Assembly (NCBI GenBank): GCA_046296295.1
Contig: JBKBLG010000001.1
Span: 186,001-250,000, forward strand
Reading direction: 5' to 3'
DNA from: UBA10646 sp046296295
GTDB lineage: Bacteria > Bacteroidota > Bacteroidia > Chitinophagales > Chitinophagaceae
DNA length: 64,000 nucleotides
Below are positions 43,823 through 52,837 of the stretch, piece after piece. Each line of letters begins with the position of its first letter. Within the stretch, counting starts at the first letter, position 1. The notes under the pieces are model-generated. The model made no database searches. It was not told the DNA's origin and saw nothing but the letters and a program-made list of their open reading frames with translations. The position numbers and the translations under genes were made by a program.

Positions 43823-45325
43823 ATGGGAACAATAAGAAAGCAAGCAATCTACAGTAGTATTGTAATATACATTGGCTTTTTTATTGGCTTTTTGAATACC
43901 TACTTTTTTGTTCGTAATGGCAATTTCACCGCCGAGCAGTATGGGCTTACACGACTAATGAACGATATTGCTAATGTGTTTTTTTCTTTTTCAACCTTAG
44001 GTGTTGTTCCCTTTATTTATAAATTTTATCCATACTACCACGATAACCTACCCAAAGCTAAAAACGATCAGGTTGCCATTAGTGTAAGCATATTATCGCT
44101 AGGTTGTTTCATAGTAACCATGCTTGGCGTGGCCTTTGCACCTTGGTTCATCAAACATTTTGGTCAAAACAAAAACCAACTACTTGGCAATTACTATTAT
44201 TGGATTTTTCCAATAGCGATAGGGCTTGCTGCATTTACCATTTTTGAAGGTTTTGCATGGTTTAATCAGAAAAATGTTGTTAGTAGCTTTTTAAAAGAAA
44301 CAGCAACAAGATTACTACAAACAATACTGATTGTTTTGTTTGTTTTTAATTACATCAACTTTGACACTTTCATTAAGTTCTTTTCGCTGTGCTATCCAAT
44401 TATTGCCATTACATTAATAGGATACCTCTATCACCAAAAATTGATTGTATTCAACTTCACTTGGAGTATTGTAACCAAAAAATTTTATAAAAAGGCCTTA
44501 AGCTTAATGGGTTTGCTCTATGGAGGATTGATTATTACCACATTGGCACAATATGTTGATAGTATTTTTATTGGTACACTCAGTAGCAATGGCTTAAAAG
44601 ATGTTGGTATTTATACACTTGCTAGTTTTATTGCTAGTACGGTACAGGTGCCACAACGTAGTATAATTGCAGCAACAATACCCGCCTTATCATTTGCGTG
44701 GAAGCAGAAAAATTTGCAAGAAATTGATCGTATTTATAAAAGAAGTAGCATTAATCTATTACTGCTAAGCCTAATGATATTTGGGATTATTTGGGTAAAT
44801 GTGGATCAGCTATTTGAGGCTTTAAATATTCAACAAGATTTTGCTGCTGGCAAAACTGTAATACTATTGGCAGGTATGGCAAGAATAATAGACGCTGGCA
44901 CAGGGGTTAACAGCCAAATTATTGGTACCAGTAACTACTGGCGCTTCGAAGTGTTTTCTGGTATTTTTCTGCTTGCTATGTTAATTCCATTGAATTACTT
45001 TTTAGTAAAATCCATGGGCTATAATGGTTCAGCTATTAGTAACCTGATCTCTTTCTTGATTTATAATGCCGCGAGGCTTTGGTTTATTTGGTATAAGTTT
45101 AAACTACAACCATTTACCGTAAGGACCTTCTTTGCTCCTTTTATTTTTATACTTGTATACTTTATAATACATCAAGTAATGTACCATATTGATGGTATTA
45201 TAGGACTATTAGTAAGAACAATATCGTTTGTACTACTGAGTTCCATTTTAGTGTTAGTAACAAGAATTACACCCGATGCAACGCAACTTTATTATGTAGC
45301 TTTAAACAAGTTCAAACGCAGGTAA
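43823..45325 (+). CDS. Polysaccharide flippase (Wzx/MVF-like)
   Basis: 500 aa with about 14 membrane segments. It shows GFLNTYFFVRNGNFTAEQYGLTRLMNDIANVFF, ASFIASTVQVPQRSIIAATIPALSFAWKQKN and YNGSAISNLISFLIYNAARLWFIWYKFKLQPFT, as in Bacteroidota lipopolysaccharide biosynthesis flippases. It moves lipid-linked glycans across the inner membrane. Its 3' end overlaps the opposite-strand glycosyltransferase by 34 bp. A motif copy at 45111-45127 encodes FTVR. Confidence 0.88.
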   Translation: MGTIRKQAIYSSIVIYIGFFIGFLNTYFFVRNGNFTAEQYGLTRLMNDIANVFFSFSTLGVVPFIYKFYPYYHDNLPKAKNDQVAISVSILSLGCFIVTMLGVAFAPWFIKHFGQNKNQLLGNYYYWIFPIAIGLAAFTIFEGFAWFNQKNVVSSFLKETATRLLQTILIVLFVFNYINFDTFIKFFSLCYPIIAITLIGYLYHQKLIVFNFTWSIVTKKFYKKALSLMGLLYGGLIITTLAQYVDSIFIGTLSSNGLKDVGIYTLASFIASTVQVPQRSIIAATIPALSFAWKQKNLQEIDRIYKRSSINLLLLSLMIFGIIWVNVDQLFEALNIQQDFAAGKTVILLAGMARIIDAGTGVNSQIIGTSNYWRFEVFSGIFLLAMLIPLNYFLVKSMGYNGSAISNLISFLIYNAARLWFIWYKFKLQPFTVRTFFAPFIFILVYFIIHQVMYHIDGIIGLLVRTISFVLLSSILVLVTRITPDATQLYYVALNKFKRR

Positions 45326-46224
45326 CAAAGCAACATTAGTATTTTAGAAGCAACAGGATTTTTCTGTAACACAACAGGCATAAGTTGTTGCCAATGATAC
45401 ACAACAAATAACCAACTTTTTGGGGGAGCATTAGTAATCAACACATCAAGCGTTGTAGTTGCATTAATGGCTATGTTATTTCGAATAAGCCTCCAAATAA
45501 AATCAAAATACAAAATGTTATTAAGATATTTTGCTGCATACATTCCCACCAACAAAGTATATTCACGCAATGCTATTGCCGGATTTGCAATACATATATT
45601 GGTCATTTGGCCTTCATGAACACCTACCTCAATAATTTGAGATTGTAAGTAATACCAATTAGGCATACTTCTATGTAAGCGTAGATAGTATTCAATATCT
45701 ACTAACCATTGAAATCTATCATCGTATTGTACACTATTATGCTTCATAATCACATTACTAGGTGGCCCAATGGTATTACCTGTTAAAAAATGCCATGGTA
45801 TTTTCTTCTTAGATGTGAAGTGCTGATTAATTGCCTTGAAGCCTTGATACTGAGGTTGCTCAAAACTACCAAAAAGTACATCGCATTGCGTTGATTGAAG
45901 TTGGGCAATTACATTTTCAATTACTTTTCGGTGCATCAAACAATCATCTTGATGTAATAACCACAAATAGGTTCCGCTTGCTTTACTCAAAGCATAATTC
46001 CAATTATTTGGAAAGCCCTTGGCTGGCATATTTTTCTCGTAATGAATTTGAAGTAGGTGTTGATAATTTTCAACAACTGTTGCAGAACTATTTGTAGGCG
46101 AATCGTCGGTTACGATAACCTCGAAATTAGTGTAAGTTTGCATTGCCAAACTAGCCAAGCATCGTTCCAATAGCACAGGCTGTTCATACGCAGGAATACA
46201 AATACTTAACGTAACAACACTCAT
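45292..46224 (-). CDS. Family 2 glycosyltransferase, inverted within the glycan cluster
   Basis: 310 aa from MSVVTLSICIPAYEQPVLL. It shows VIVTDDSPTNSS, WNYALSKASGTYLWLLHQDD (DxD) and DIEYYLRLHRSMPNW. The start is 1 bp from the divergent FkbM start codon, and the 3' end overlaps the flippase. A longer reading to 46371 would lie inside the FkbM gene and lacks family similarity. It is the only minus-strand gene in an otherwise plus-strand cluster. Confidence 0.85.
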   Translation of the reverse strand: MSVVTLSICIPAYEQPVLLERCLASLAMQTYTNFEVIVTDDSPTNSSATVVENYQHLLQIHYEKNMPAKGFPNNWNYALSKASGTYLWLLHQDDCLMHRKVIENVIAQLQSTQCDVLFGSFEQPQYQGFKAINQHFTSKKKIPWHFLTGNTIGPPSNVIMKHNSVQYDDRFQWLVDIEYYLRLHRSMPNWYYLQSQIIEVGVHEGQMTNICIANPAIALREYTLLVGMYAAKYLNNILYFDFIWRLIRNNIAINATTTLDVLITNAPPKSWLFVVYHWQQLMPVVLQKNPVASKILMLLCYLRLNLFKAT

Positions 46225-46225
46225 A

Positions 46226-47038
46226 ATGAGCTTGATTTCAAATTTGGGTAAAGGTGTAGTAAAAAAATTTACAGCGCAAAAACAACATTTTTTCCCTCCC
46301 CTATCATGGGCTAGCATAAAAGTACTTAAGCATTTAGATGATATTAAAGAAAAGCAATTTTCAATAGGCAAGGTAAAACTTGTGTATACAAGACCTTACG
46401 AAATTATACACACCTATACCGAGCTGTTTCAAGACGAAATTTATCATTTCACAACGGCTGAATCGCAGCCCTTTATTATTGATTGCGGTGCCCACATTGG
46501 CATGAGCGTTGTATACTTCAAATTACGCTACCCCAATGCCAAAGTAATTGCCTTTGAACCCGATAAAGCTAACAGATTATTACTTGAGAAAAACATTGCA
46601 TTAAATAAGTTATCAGACGTTAAAGTAATACCAGCAGCTGTTTGGAAAGAGAACACTACACTACGGTTTTCAGCCGTGGCTGGCCAAGGAAGTAAGATAG
46701 ATTTACATGCAACCAATACCATTGAAGTAAAAGCAGAACGGTTGCACAACTACCTACAGCAGCCAATAGACTTTTTAAAAATTGATATAGAAGGGGCTGA
46801 AGATGTAGTGTTAGCAGACTGCCAAGATCAGCTACACATGGTGCAAAATATTTTTGTAGAATACCACGGTACAGTTCACGAAACATCAAAACTTATTGGC
46901 ATACTTGCTTTATTAGAAAAAGCTGGTTTTTCTGTATACATCAAAATGGCGGCCGACAATCTATCTCAACCTTATGTTAACAAGGTTACAGGCACAGCTC
47001 ACGATGTTCAATTAAATATTTTTGGATACAGAAAGTAG
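46226..47038 (+). CDS. FkbM-family methyltransferase
   Basis: 270 aa. The SAM site is FIIDCGAHIGMSVVYFKLRYPNAKVIAFEPD, followed by VKVIPAAVW and FLKIDIEGAEDVVL, the FkbM signature. FkbM enzymes O-methylate sugars or polyketides; here a glycan target is likely. The start codon is 1 bp from the start of the divergent glycosyltransferase. Confidence 0.9.
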   Translation: MSLISNLGKGVVKKFTAQKQHFFPPLSWASIKVLKHLDDIKEKQFSIGKVKLVYTRPYEIIHTYTELFQDEIYHFTTAESQPFIIDCGAHIGMSVVYFKLRYPNAKVIAFEPDKANRLLLEKNIALNKLSDVKVIPAAVWKENTTLRFSAVAGQGSKIDLHATNTIEVKAERLHNYLQQPIDFLKIDIEGAEDVVLADCQDQLHMVQNIFVEYHGTVHETSKLIGILALLEKAGFSVYIKMAADNLSQPYVNKVTGTAHDVQLNIFGYRK

Positions 47039-47042
47039 CACC

Positions 47043-47903
47043 ATGATTGTTGTACAACTTAAGGGCGGATTAGGTAATCAATTATTTCAATACGCAGCTG
47101 GGTTAGCCTTACGGCAAATGCACAACTGCGAGTTACGCATTGATACTTCTTTTTACACCACTACACAAGAACGAAAATTTGATTTAGACTATCTGAATAT
47201 TGATTACGTTGTTGCCGATGCAGCGGTACTGCGTAAGTTCGAATTACCTATTTACCGCAAGGTGTGGAACCGCATAGCACCTATGCCTTTTAAAAGGGTT
47301 TATAGAGAAGCTTCATTTGCTTACGACCCGAAGTTTAATACACTACAACCGCCTATTTACCTAAAAGGTTACTGGCAATCGGCAAAGTATTTTGAACCAT
47401 TCGCTTCTGTAATTGCTGAAGCATTTACCGTAAGGGAGTTATACATACAACATTTAGCAGCACTTATTAGGGATATGAGCCAACACAATAGTGTTGCAGT
47501 ACATATTCGCAGAGGCGATTACCTACGACCCGAATTTGTAAATGTTCATGGAGTGTTAGATGTGGCTTATTATAAACGAGCCATACAAACAATGCAGCAA
47601 CGATATGGAAATTGTACCTTTTACTTTTTTTCAGACGATATTGATTGGGTACAACAAAACTTACCGCTAAAAGATATGAGTTATGTGTTTGTAAGTGGCT
47701 ACATTACACATAATGCTATTGAAGATTTTTATGCCATGCAATATTGCCAACATAACATTATTGCGAATAGTAGTTTCGCATGGTGGGCGGCATGGTTAAA
47801 TAGGCATGATCATAAACATGTGATAGCACCAATGCAATGGTTTGCTCCTCAGAATAAACAGAGTACACAAGATTTAATTCCTGCCTCTTGGGAACGACTA
47901 TGA
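47043..47903 (+). CDS. Family 11 alpha-1,2-fucosyltransferase-like glycosyltransferase
   Basis: 286 aa from MIVVQLKGGLGNQLFQYAAG. It shows the GT11 donor motif AVHIRRGDYLRPEF, YFFSDDIDWV and NSSFAWWAAWL. It transfers fucose or a related deoxysugar to galactose. The start lies 4 nt after the FkbM stop. Three motif copies fall in this gene (47106-47120, 47250-47264, 47422-47437), encoding ALRQM, IYRKV and FTVR, in three different frames. Confidence 0.93.
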   Translation: MIVVQLKGGLGNQLFQYAAGLALRQMHNCELRIDTSFYTTTQERKFDLDYLNIDYVVADAAVLRKFELPIYRKVWNRIAPMPFKRVYREASFAYDPKFNTLQPPIYLKGYWQSAKYFEPFASVIAEAFTVRELYIQHLAALIRDMSQHNSVAVHIRRGDYLRPEFVNVHGVLDVAYYKRAIQTMQQRYGNCTFYFFSDDIDWVQQNLPLKDMSYVFVSGYITHNAIEDFYAMQYCQHNIIANSSFAWWAAWLNRHDHKHVIAPMQWFAPQNKQSTQDLIPASWERL

Positions 47904-47906
47904 TTG

Positions 47907-49055
47907 CTAATCGTTAGCATCATTCACAGCTACTACAAGTTCTAATTGCTTTTCTACAGCTTTTTCATCTTTATTAGGTATTACTAAATCAAAGCGGGTA
48001 CCCTCGCCTACTTTGCTACTTACGCTAATTTCGCCACCAATTTTGTGTAACGCTTCTTTTACAATATATAAACCAATACCTAAGCCACTAACGCTATACT
48101 GCCCACGGAAGAACATTGTGAAAATACTGTTCAAATGATCTTCTAGAATACCGGTTCCATTATCTTCAATAGATATGTAAGCGGCTGTCTCATCGACACT
48201 AACATGCACAAGTACCTTCGGTTGGGGTTCTTCAGGACGTTGATATTTAATTGCATTGCTAATAAGGTTGTTCAGTATTACACTAACCCTAAAAGCATCG
48301 CTTTTAAACACTGTATTTGCATTCACATGCACATCGAACTGAATATTGGTATTTTGAAAACGAGATGTTTTAATGATATCATCCAATAGCACGTCGAAAT
48401 CAATTACTTCTGGCTCTTCGGCAACTCTTACACTCTTATAATATTCGATAATTTTCTGTACGTATAAATCCATTTTACGCATGCAACTTTCAATCAATTG
48501 CATATAACCGTTCGGATCTTCTACCGATTGTTCTACTTTAATTAGGTTGAGTATTGCTAGTACACTAGAAAGAGGGCCACGCAAATCGTGGCTAGTACTA
48601 TATACAAAACGATTAAGTTCATCATTCGTTTTTTGTAGTTCTAGTACCTTAGTTTTTAAATCGCGGCGAGTGAGGTACATTTCGTATGCAGTTTGCATAG
48701 CTGTATTCAACTCAAATTCATCCCATGGCTTTCTGATGTAGCGGAATATTTCTCCATCATTAACCGCTACAATCAAATCTTCAATGTCGGCATATCCTGT
48801 AATGAGCATTCGGATAGGATCTGGATATGCATTACGAATTATTTTGAAAAATTCAACGCCTGTGGTTTGTGGCATGCGTTGATCTGCAATGATGATGTGA
48901 ATTTCTTCTTCACTTAAAACCTTCATTGCCTCTGCCACTGTGTTAGCTGCAAAAATGATATAGTTACGACGAAACCCCGCCGTAAATGCCTTTAAGTTGT
49001 TAGGCTCATCATCAATATAAAGTACTCGAATTTTTCGAGTGATGGTCATACTCAT
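47907..49055 (-). CDS. Receiver-histidine kinase hybrid (REC-HisKA-HATPase)
   Basis: 382 aa. The receiver domain is residues 8-125 with phosphoacceptor Asp58 in IIADQRMP. A coiled coil (about 130-150) precedes the HisKA box FVYSTSHDLRGPLSS, and HATPase_c shows NLISNAIKYQ, IEDNGTGI and GLGIGLYIV. There is no membrane segment, so it is cytoplasmic. The receiver may control the attached kinase. It sits 37 nt downstream of the 7TMR-DISM kinase and is likely its partner. Its receiver is close to the stand-alone receiver at 52838. Confidence 0.92.
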   Translation of the reverse strand: MSMTITRKIRVLYIDDEPNNLKAFTAGFRRNYIIFAANTVAEAMKVLSEEEIHIIIADQRMPQTTGVEFFKIIRNAYPDPIRMLITGYADIEDLIVAVNDGEIFRYIRKPWDEFELNTAMQTAYEMYLTRRDLKTKVLELQKTNDELNRFVYSTSHDLRGPLSSVLAILNLIKVEQSVEDPNGYMQLIESCMRKMDLYVQKIIEYYKSVRVAEEPEVIDFDVLLDDIIKTSRFQNTNIQFDVHVNANTVFKSDAFRVSVILNNLISNAIKYQRPEEPQPKVLVHVSVDETAAYISIEDNGTGILEDHLNSIFTMFFRGQYSVSGLGIGLYIVKEALHKIGGEISVSSKVGEGTRFDLVIPNKDEKAVEKQLELVVAVNDAND

Positions 49056-49092
49056 ACTTAAATAGGGTTTGATATTGGATTAAGGTGTTTCA

Positions 49093-51279
49093 TTAGGACG
49101 GTAAAAACTTGCTTAAAGATACAGGTAAAGTGATTATGAAGGTAGCCCCCTTACCCGGTTCACTCTCAACACTAATTTTACCAAAGTGTTTTTGAATAAT
49201 TTTAAAAACTATGGCTAAACCAAGCCCAGTGCCCTCTCCCACATCTTTTGTAGTAAAAAATGGCTCAAAAATTTTGCGCTTCACCTCTGGCGTCATCCCA
49301 TTACCTGTGTCGGTTATGGCTATGGTTATGTCTTCACTACTCGAATTATAGGTTGCTATTTTAATGAACTCATTATCTGTTTGCACCGGCTTCATAGCAA
49401 TAGCTTGAATAGCATTGCTGATGATATTCATAAAAACCTGATTAAGCTTACCCGGATAACATTCGATCTCCTCAACAGCTTTGTAATCTTTAATAATTTT
49501 TACATGAAAAGGAATGTTGTTTCGCAAGAGTACAATTGTACTATCTAAACCATCGTGAATGTTCACCGTTTTAATCTCACTCTCATCAAGCCTGCTGAAA
49601 GTTCTAAGTCCTTTCACAATTTCGCCGGTACGCTCCGCACCTTCCTCTATTCCTTGAATTAAGCTGTAAATCTCCTCTTCTAAAAAGTTAACATCTAAAA
49701 TGTTCCGTTCTTGAGCAATTACTTTCAGCCCGTTTTGAAGTGCTTCACCTTCTAAATGATGCACCTTTTCATACGCATCTAAAATGCTGAAAATATCCTT
49801 TAAATCGAGTCGTAGTGGCTTGATGTTACTTTTTACAAAGTTGATTGGGTTATTAATTTCGTGGGCAATGCCAGCAGTAAGCTGCCCTAAAGAAGCCATT
49901 TTTTCAGCCTCTACTAACTGCGTTTGTGCATCTTTTAAATCGTTTAGAGCTTCGCTTAAATGTTCATTACTTGCTTGCAACTCCTCCGTTCTTTCTTGTA
50001 CCATGGCTTCAAGCATAACATTCTGCTCTTTTACAATTTTCTCCTTTTCTTTAGAAATTTCTAGTGCTTCTTGCTGACTTGCCTGTTTTTCTTTTTGTAA
50101 TGTGTTGATTTTATCTGCTAAAGCTACCGATAGTAAGCTTACTTCTAATCCAGAACCAAAGTACAAGGCATATTGTGTAAGCGTTGTAAAAGGTAACCAA
50201 CCTAAATTACGCATTACCACTACAATAACAGCTAACAATAATGCCCCCCATGCAATCATAAAAAACAAGGCCGGCCTAGAACCATTAATAGCTAAACTCA
50301 ACGAGATGATGAATAAACCAATGCCGCCAATAAGGGTAACATAATTAATGATATGATATGCAATAATATACTGTTGCCATAAACCCAGTAGAATAGCTGC
50401 TAAATAGGCAATTATAGCCGCAAACAGCATCTTTCTAAAAAATGGAGCCGTATTTCGTAAATCAAGAAAGTACACGGCAAATGTCATGGCAGCTATGCTT
50501 GCCGCAGCCGTGGTAGCAATAACAGCGTATTGATTAATTCCACTATGCCCAGGCCAAAAATACCTATATGCATAACCGATTGAAGTTGCCTGTGCAACAG
50601 CCAATACAAATATATAAAATATATAATATATATAGTTTCTGTCTCTGGTAAATACATAAACAAACAGGTTGTACAAAAACATAATTCCAAGTATACCAAA
50701 GTAAAGCCCCATAATAAAGGTTTGTATGGTAACATTGCGAATTAGCTTTGTATTTGCCGTAAGGGAAATTGGTAAAATAATCGGATGCTTACTTTCTACA
50801 TGCAAGTAATACTTAGCAGTACTATCTTTTGGCAACTTAATATCAAAAAAGTAATCTGCTGAAGTCGGTGCATTTTCATCAATTGGTGCCTCATTACCAG
50901 CTATACCTATCAAAATAGGTCTTCTTCCCGTAACGTGTTTATAAAGTTTCAGTGAAGTAATATTTGCATAATTCACTTCTAAATAAATACGTTCATCTGT
51001 TTTATTGGTAGCTTCAAATTGTACCCACGCATTAGAAACATGTAAAGGGAATACAATAATTTTTTTCAATAAACATGTTTTACTTCCCGAAGCAATAAAA
51101 CTATCAATATTATTATAGGCATCTTCTAAACAAAAAGCAGCATGAGCATTAAGATTAATTTTATCGGATTTACTATCAATAATAATTTGCTGGCTATGTT
51201 GCTGTGCTACTACAGCTACACAAGGCAGCAAAAACACCAAAAAAAATAATACAATATTTATATACTTACGTAAATACAT
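49093..51279 (-). CDS. 7TMR-DISM sensor histidine kinase
   Basis: About 728 aa from the Met at 51279 (MYLRKYINIVLFFLVFLLP), giving a clean signal peptide ending VVAQ. A periplasmic 7TMR-DISMED2 domain (about 25-170) precedes seven membrane helices (about 180-385). A long coiled coil follows, then HisKA AGIAHEINNPINFVKSN and HATPase GTGLGLAIVFKIIQKHFG. The ligand is unknown; DISMED2 domains bind carbohydrates or other small ligands in theory. The gene follows the ICMT-like gene with an 7-nt gap. Confidence 0.93.
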   Translation of the reverse strand: MYLRKYINIVLFFLVFLLPCVAVVAQQHSQQIIIDSKSDKINLNAHAAFCLEDAYNNIDSFIASGSKTCLLKKIIVFPLHVSNAWVQFEATNKTDERIYLEVNYANITSLKLYKHVTGRRPILIGIAGNEAPIDENAPTSADYFFDIKLPKDSTAKYYLHVESKHPIILPISLTANTKLIRNVTIQTFIMGLYFGILGIMFLYNLFVYVFTRDRNYIYYIFYIFVLAVAQATSIGYAYRYFWPGHSGINQYAVIATTAAASIAAMTFAVYFLDLRNTAPFFRKMLFAAIIAYLAAILLGLWQQYIIAYHIINYVTLIGGIGLFIISLSLAINGSRPALFFMIAWGALLLAVIVVVMRNLGWLPFTTLTQYALYFGSGLEVSLLSVALADKINTLQKEKQASQQEALEISKEKEKIVKEQNVMLEAMVQERTEELQASNEHLSEALNDLKDAQTQLVEAEKMASLGQLTAGIAHEINNPINFVKSNIKPLRLDLKDIFSILDAYEKVHHLEGEALQNGLKVIAQERNILDVNFLEEEIYSLIQGIEEGAERTGEIVKGLRTFSRLDESEIKTVNIHDGLDSTIVLLRNNIPFHVKIIKDYKAVEEIECYPGKLNQVFMNIISNAIQAIAMKPVQTDNEFIKIATYNSSSEDITIAITDTGNGMTPEVKRKIFEPFFTTKDVGEGTGLGLAIVFKIIQKHFGKISVESEPGKGATFIITLPVSLSKFLPS

Positions 51280-51286
51280 ATAACTA

Positions 51287-51925
51287 TTACCAAACAAAAG
51301 GTATAATTCTTTTTGTTTTACTTGCGTAAATGTGATAAGCCTTACCAAAATGTGCTGTAAGTACGGCCTCCTCTTGTTTTATTCTGAAATAATATGCAAT
51401 AATCATACAAGCATTGGCAAGCACAAAACCACCCCAGCTATTTAATACAAGTGCAGCACTTACAATTACTAAATAAGCTCCGGTATAACTGGGGTGCCTT
51501 ACAATCTGATAAGGGCCAGAAGTTATTAACTGATGGTTTGTTTGTATTTGTACCGTTGGGGTAAAGTATTTGCCAAGATACCGTACCGCCCATGCTCTAA
51601 AAATAATACCAACCAACATCATCAATAAACCTATGTACTGGGTAACGCTCCACGCATCTTTATTTACCGTAAGGTATGCCCAATCTGCTATGGGTAATAT
51701 GATACTTAAAGAACTCATACTTAATATGAGTAATACAGTATGCTTATCGGTGGTTTGCTGATTTTTTGTTTCACTAGCACTAACAGGAGGTTGTGTTAGC
51801 CATACCAACATAGAAGCCGTTAATAAAAGCAGTATTTTTGGATGTAATAATAACCCTATGTTACCCATAAGGGGTATTACGAGCATGATAATGTTACTAC
51901 AAAACGCCAGGAACAACCTCTTCAT
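51287..51925 (-). CDS. Isoprenylcysteine carboxyl methyltransferase-like membrane protein
   Basis: 212 aa with about five membrane segments. The C-terminal ICMT/PEMT signature is GPYQIVRHPSYTGAYLVIV (SAM-binding RHPxY) followed by RIKQEEAVLTAHFGKAYHIYASKTKRIIPFVW. It probably methylates a small lipid or isoprenoid-like acid. The start overlaps the upstream gene by 29 bp; a Met at 51886 would avoid this. A motif copy lies at 51661-51676. Confidence 0.82.
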   Translation of the reverse strand: MKRLFLAFCSNIIMLVIPLMGNIGLLLHPKILLLLTASMLVWLTQPPVSASETKNQQTTDKHTVLLILSMSSLSIILPIADWAYLTVNKDAWSVTQYIGLLMMLVGIIFRAWAVRYLGKYFTPTVQIQTNHQLITSGPYQIVRHPSYTGAYLVIVSAALVLNSWGGFVLANACMIIAYYFRIKQEEAVLTAHFGKAYHIYASKTKRIIPFVW

Positions 51926-52694
51926 GTTGTAAGATTTTAGTTACCACTTCACTTGGTAGTTGATAATGTATTTTAAACTCTTGCACATCGGTATTAGGCA
52001 GCAGCATCTCATAATGCACATGAACCATTTGATTTTTAAATGGCGATTTTTCTTCTGCAACATGTTGCCAATGCTGTCTTAAATACATGATTTTATCTCG
52101 TTCTCTAGGATGCGCTTCTGGCAAGTTATACACATCATCATTATACAAAGCTGTTGCAATTAAATCGAGCTTTGGATAATGAAAGGTACCTTCATTACCA
52201 ATATTTCGCATTAGCTTACCTCCCATCCATGTTTTAAAACGTACCGTTGTAGGGCTACATAAAGTTACCAAAACATCAATACCTATTTGAGAACAAATGG
52301 CTACTGCTACTCTACTAGGAAACAAGCTACCAATTCCAAAACCAGCTACCTCTTTAGAGTTCCACAAACCACTTAACTCCGCTACACCCTTTTTGGCAAA
52401 CTGCTGAATTTCTTTAAAAATTCTAGGATCCATTTTGCCGGTAGCCTCTTCAATCGGTAGTGGGTGAACGCCATCGGCACATTGAATGCGGGCACCACCA
52501 TACAATTTTGTTTTATCTAAACTTTCTACCACTATCACAAAAATGCTTTTCCGGTACATCCAATCTTGGGTATTGGTAGTTATATTGGTGATACCGTAAA
52601 TTTCAAGTACTCTTCGGTGCCCTTCGATAAACTTTAAACAAGTTTCCGGATCGTCTGTAGCTCTAAATGCTCTTATGCGTATTGAGGTATCCAT
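51897..52694 (-). CDS. GNAT/autoinducer-synthase-like protein (unassigned)
   Basis: 265 aa, soluble. The central part runs IFVIVVES-x-LYGGARIQ, then GVAELSGLWNSKEVAGFGIGSLFPSRVAVAIC, QIGIDVLVTLCSPTTVRFKTWMGG. The order ELSGLW then a Gly-rich turn and a helix resembles acyl-homoserine-lactone synthase / N-acyl amino acid synthase folds in the GNAT superfamily. I cannot assign a family with certainty. It starts the signalling transcript that ends with the two kinases. Confidence 0.5.
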   Translation of the reverse strand: MDTSIRIRAFRATDDPETCLKFIEGHRRVLEIYGITNITTNTQDWMYRKSIFVIVVESLDKTKLYGGARIQCADGVHPLPIEEATGKMDPRIFKEIQQFAKKGVAELSGLWNSKEVAGFGIGSLFPSRVAVAICSQIGIDVLVTLCSPTTVRFKTWMGGKLMRNIGNEGTFHYPKLDLIATALYNDDVYNLPEAHPRERDKIMYLRQHWQHVAEEKSPFKNQMVHVHYEMLLPNTDVQEFKIHYQLPSEVVTKILQHEEVVPGVL

Positions 52695-52837
52695 ATTGTG
52701 CTTTCAAATCTAGGGTGAAGGAATAGTACTATTATAAAAATATTGGAAAGGTTTAAAAAAAAGTTCAAACATCAATCAAGCTATGCTTAATAAAGTGTGC
52801 TATATTTAGCAACGCAATCTCCCAACACCAAGTTACT

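Noticed and set aside
46225..46371. Extended N-terminus of the inverted glycosyltransferase
   Set aside because: It lies inside the FkbM gene and has no similarity to family 2 enzymes. The conserved first strand starts at MSVVTLSICIPAYE.
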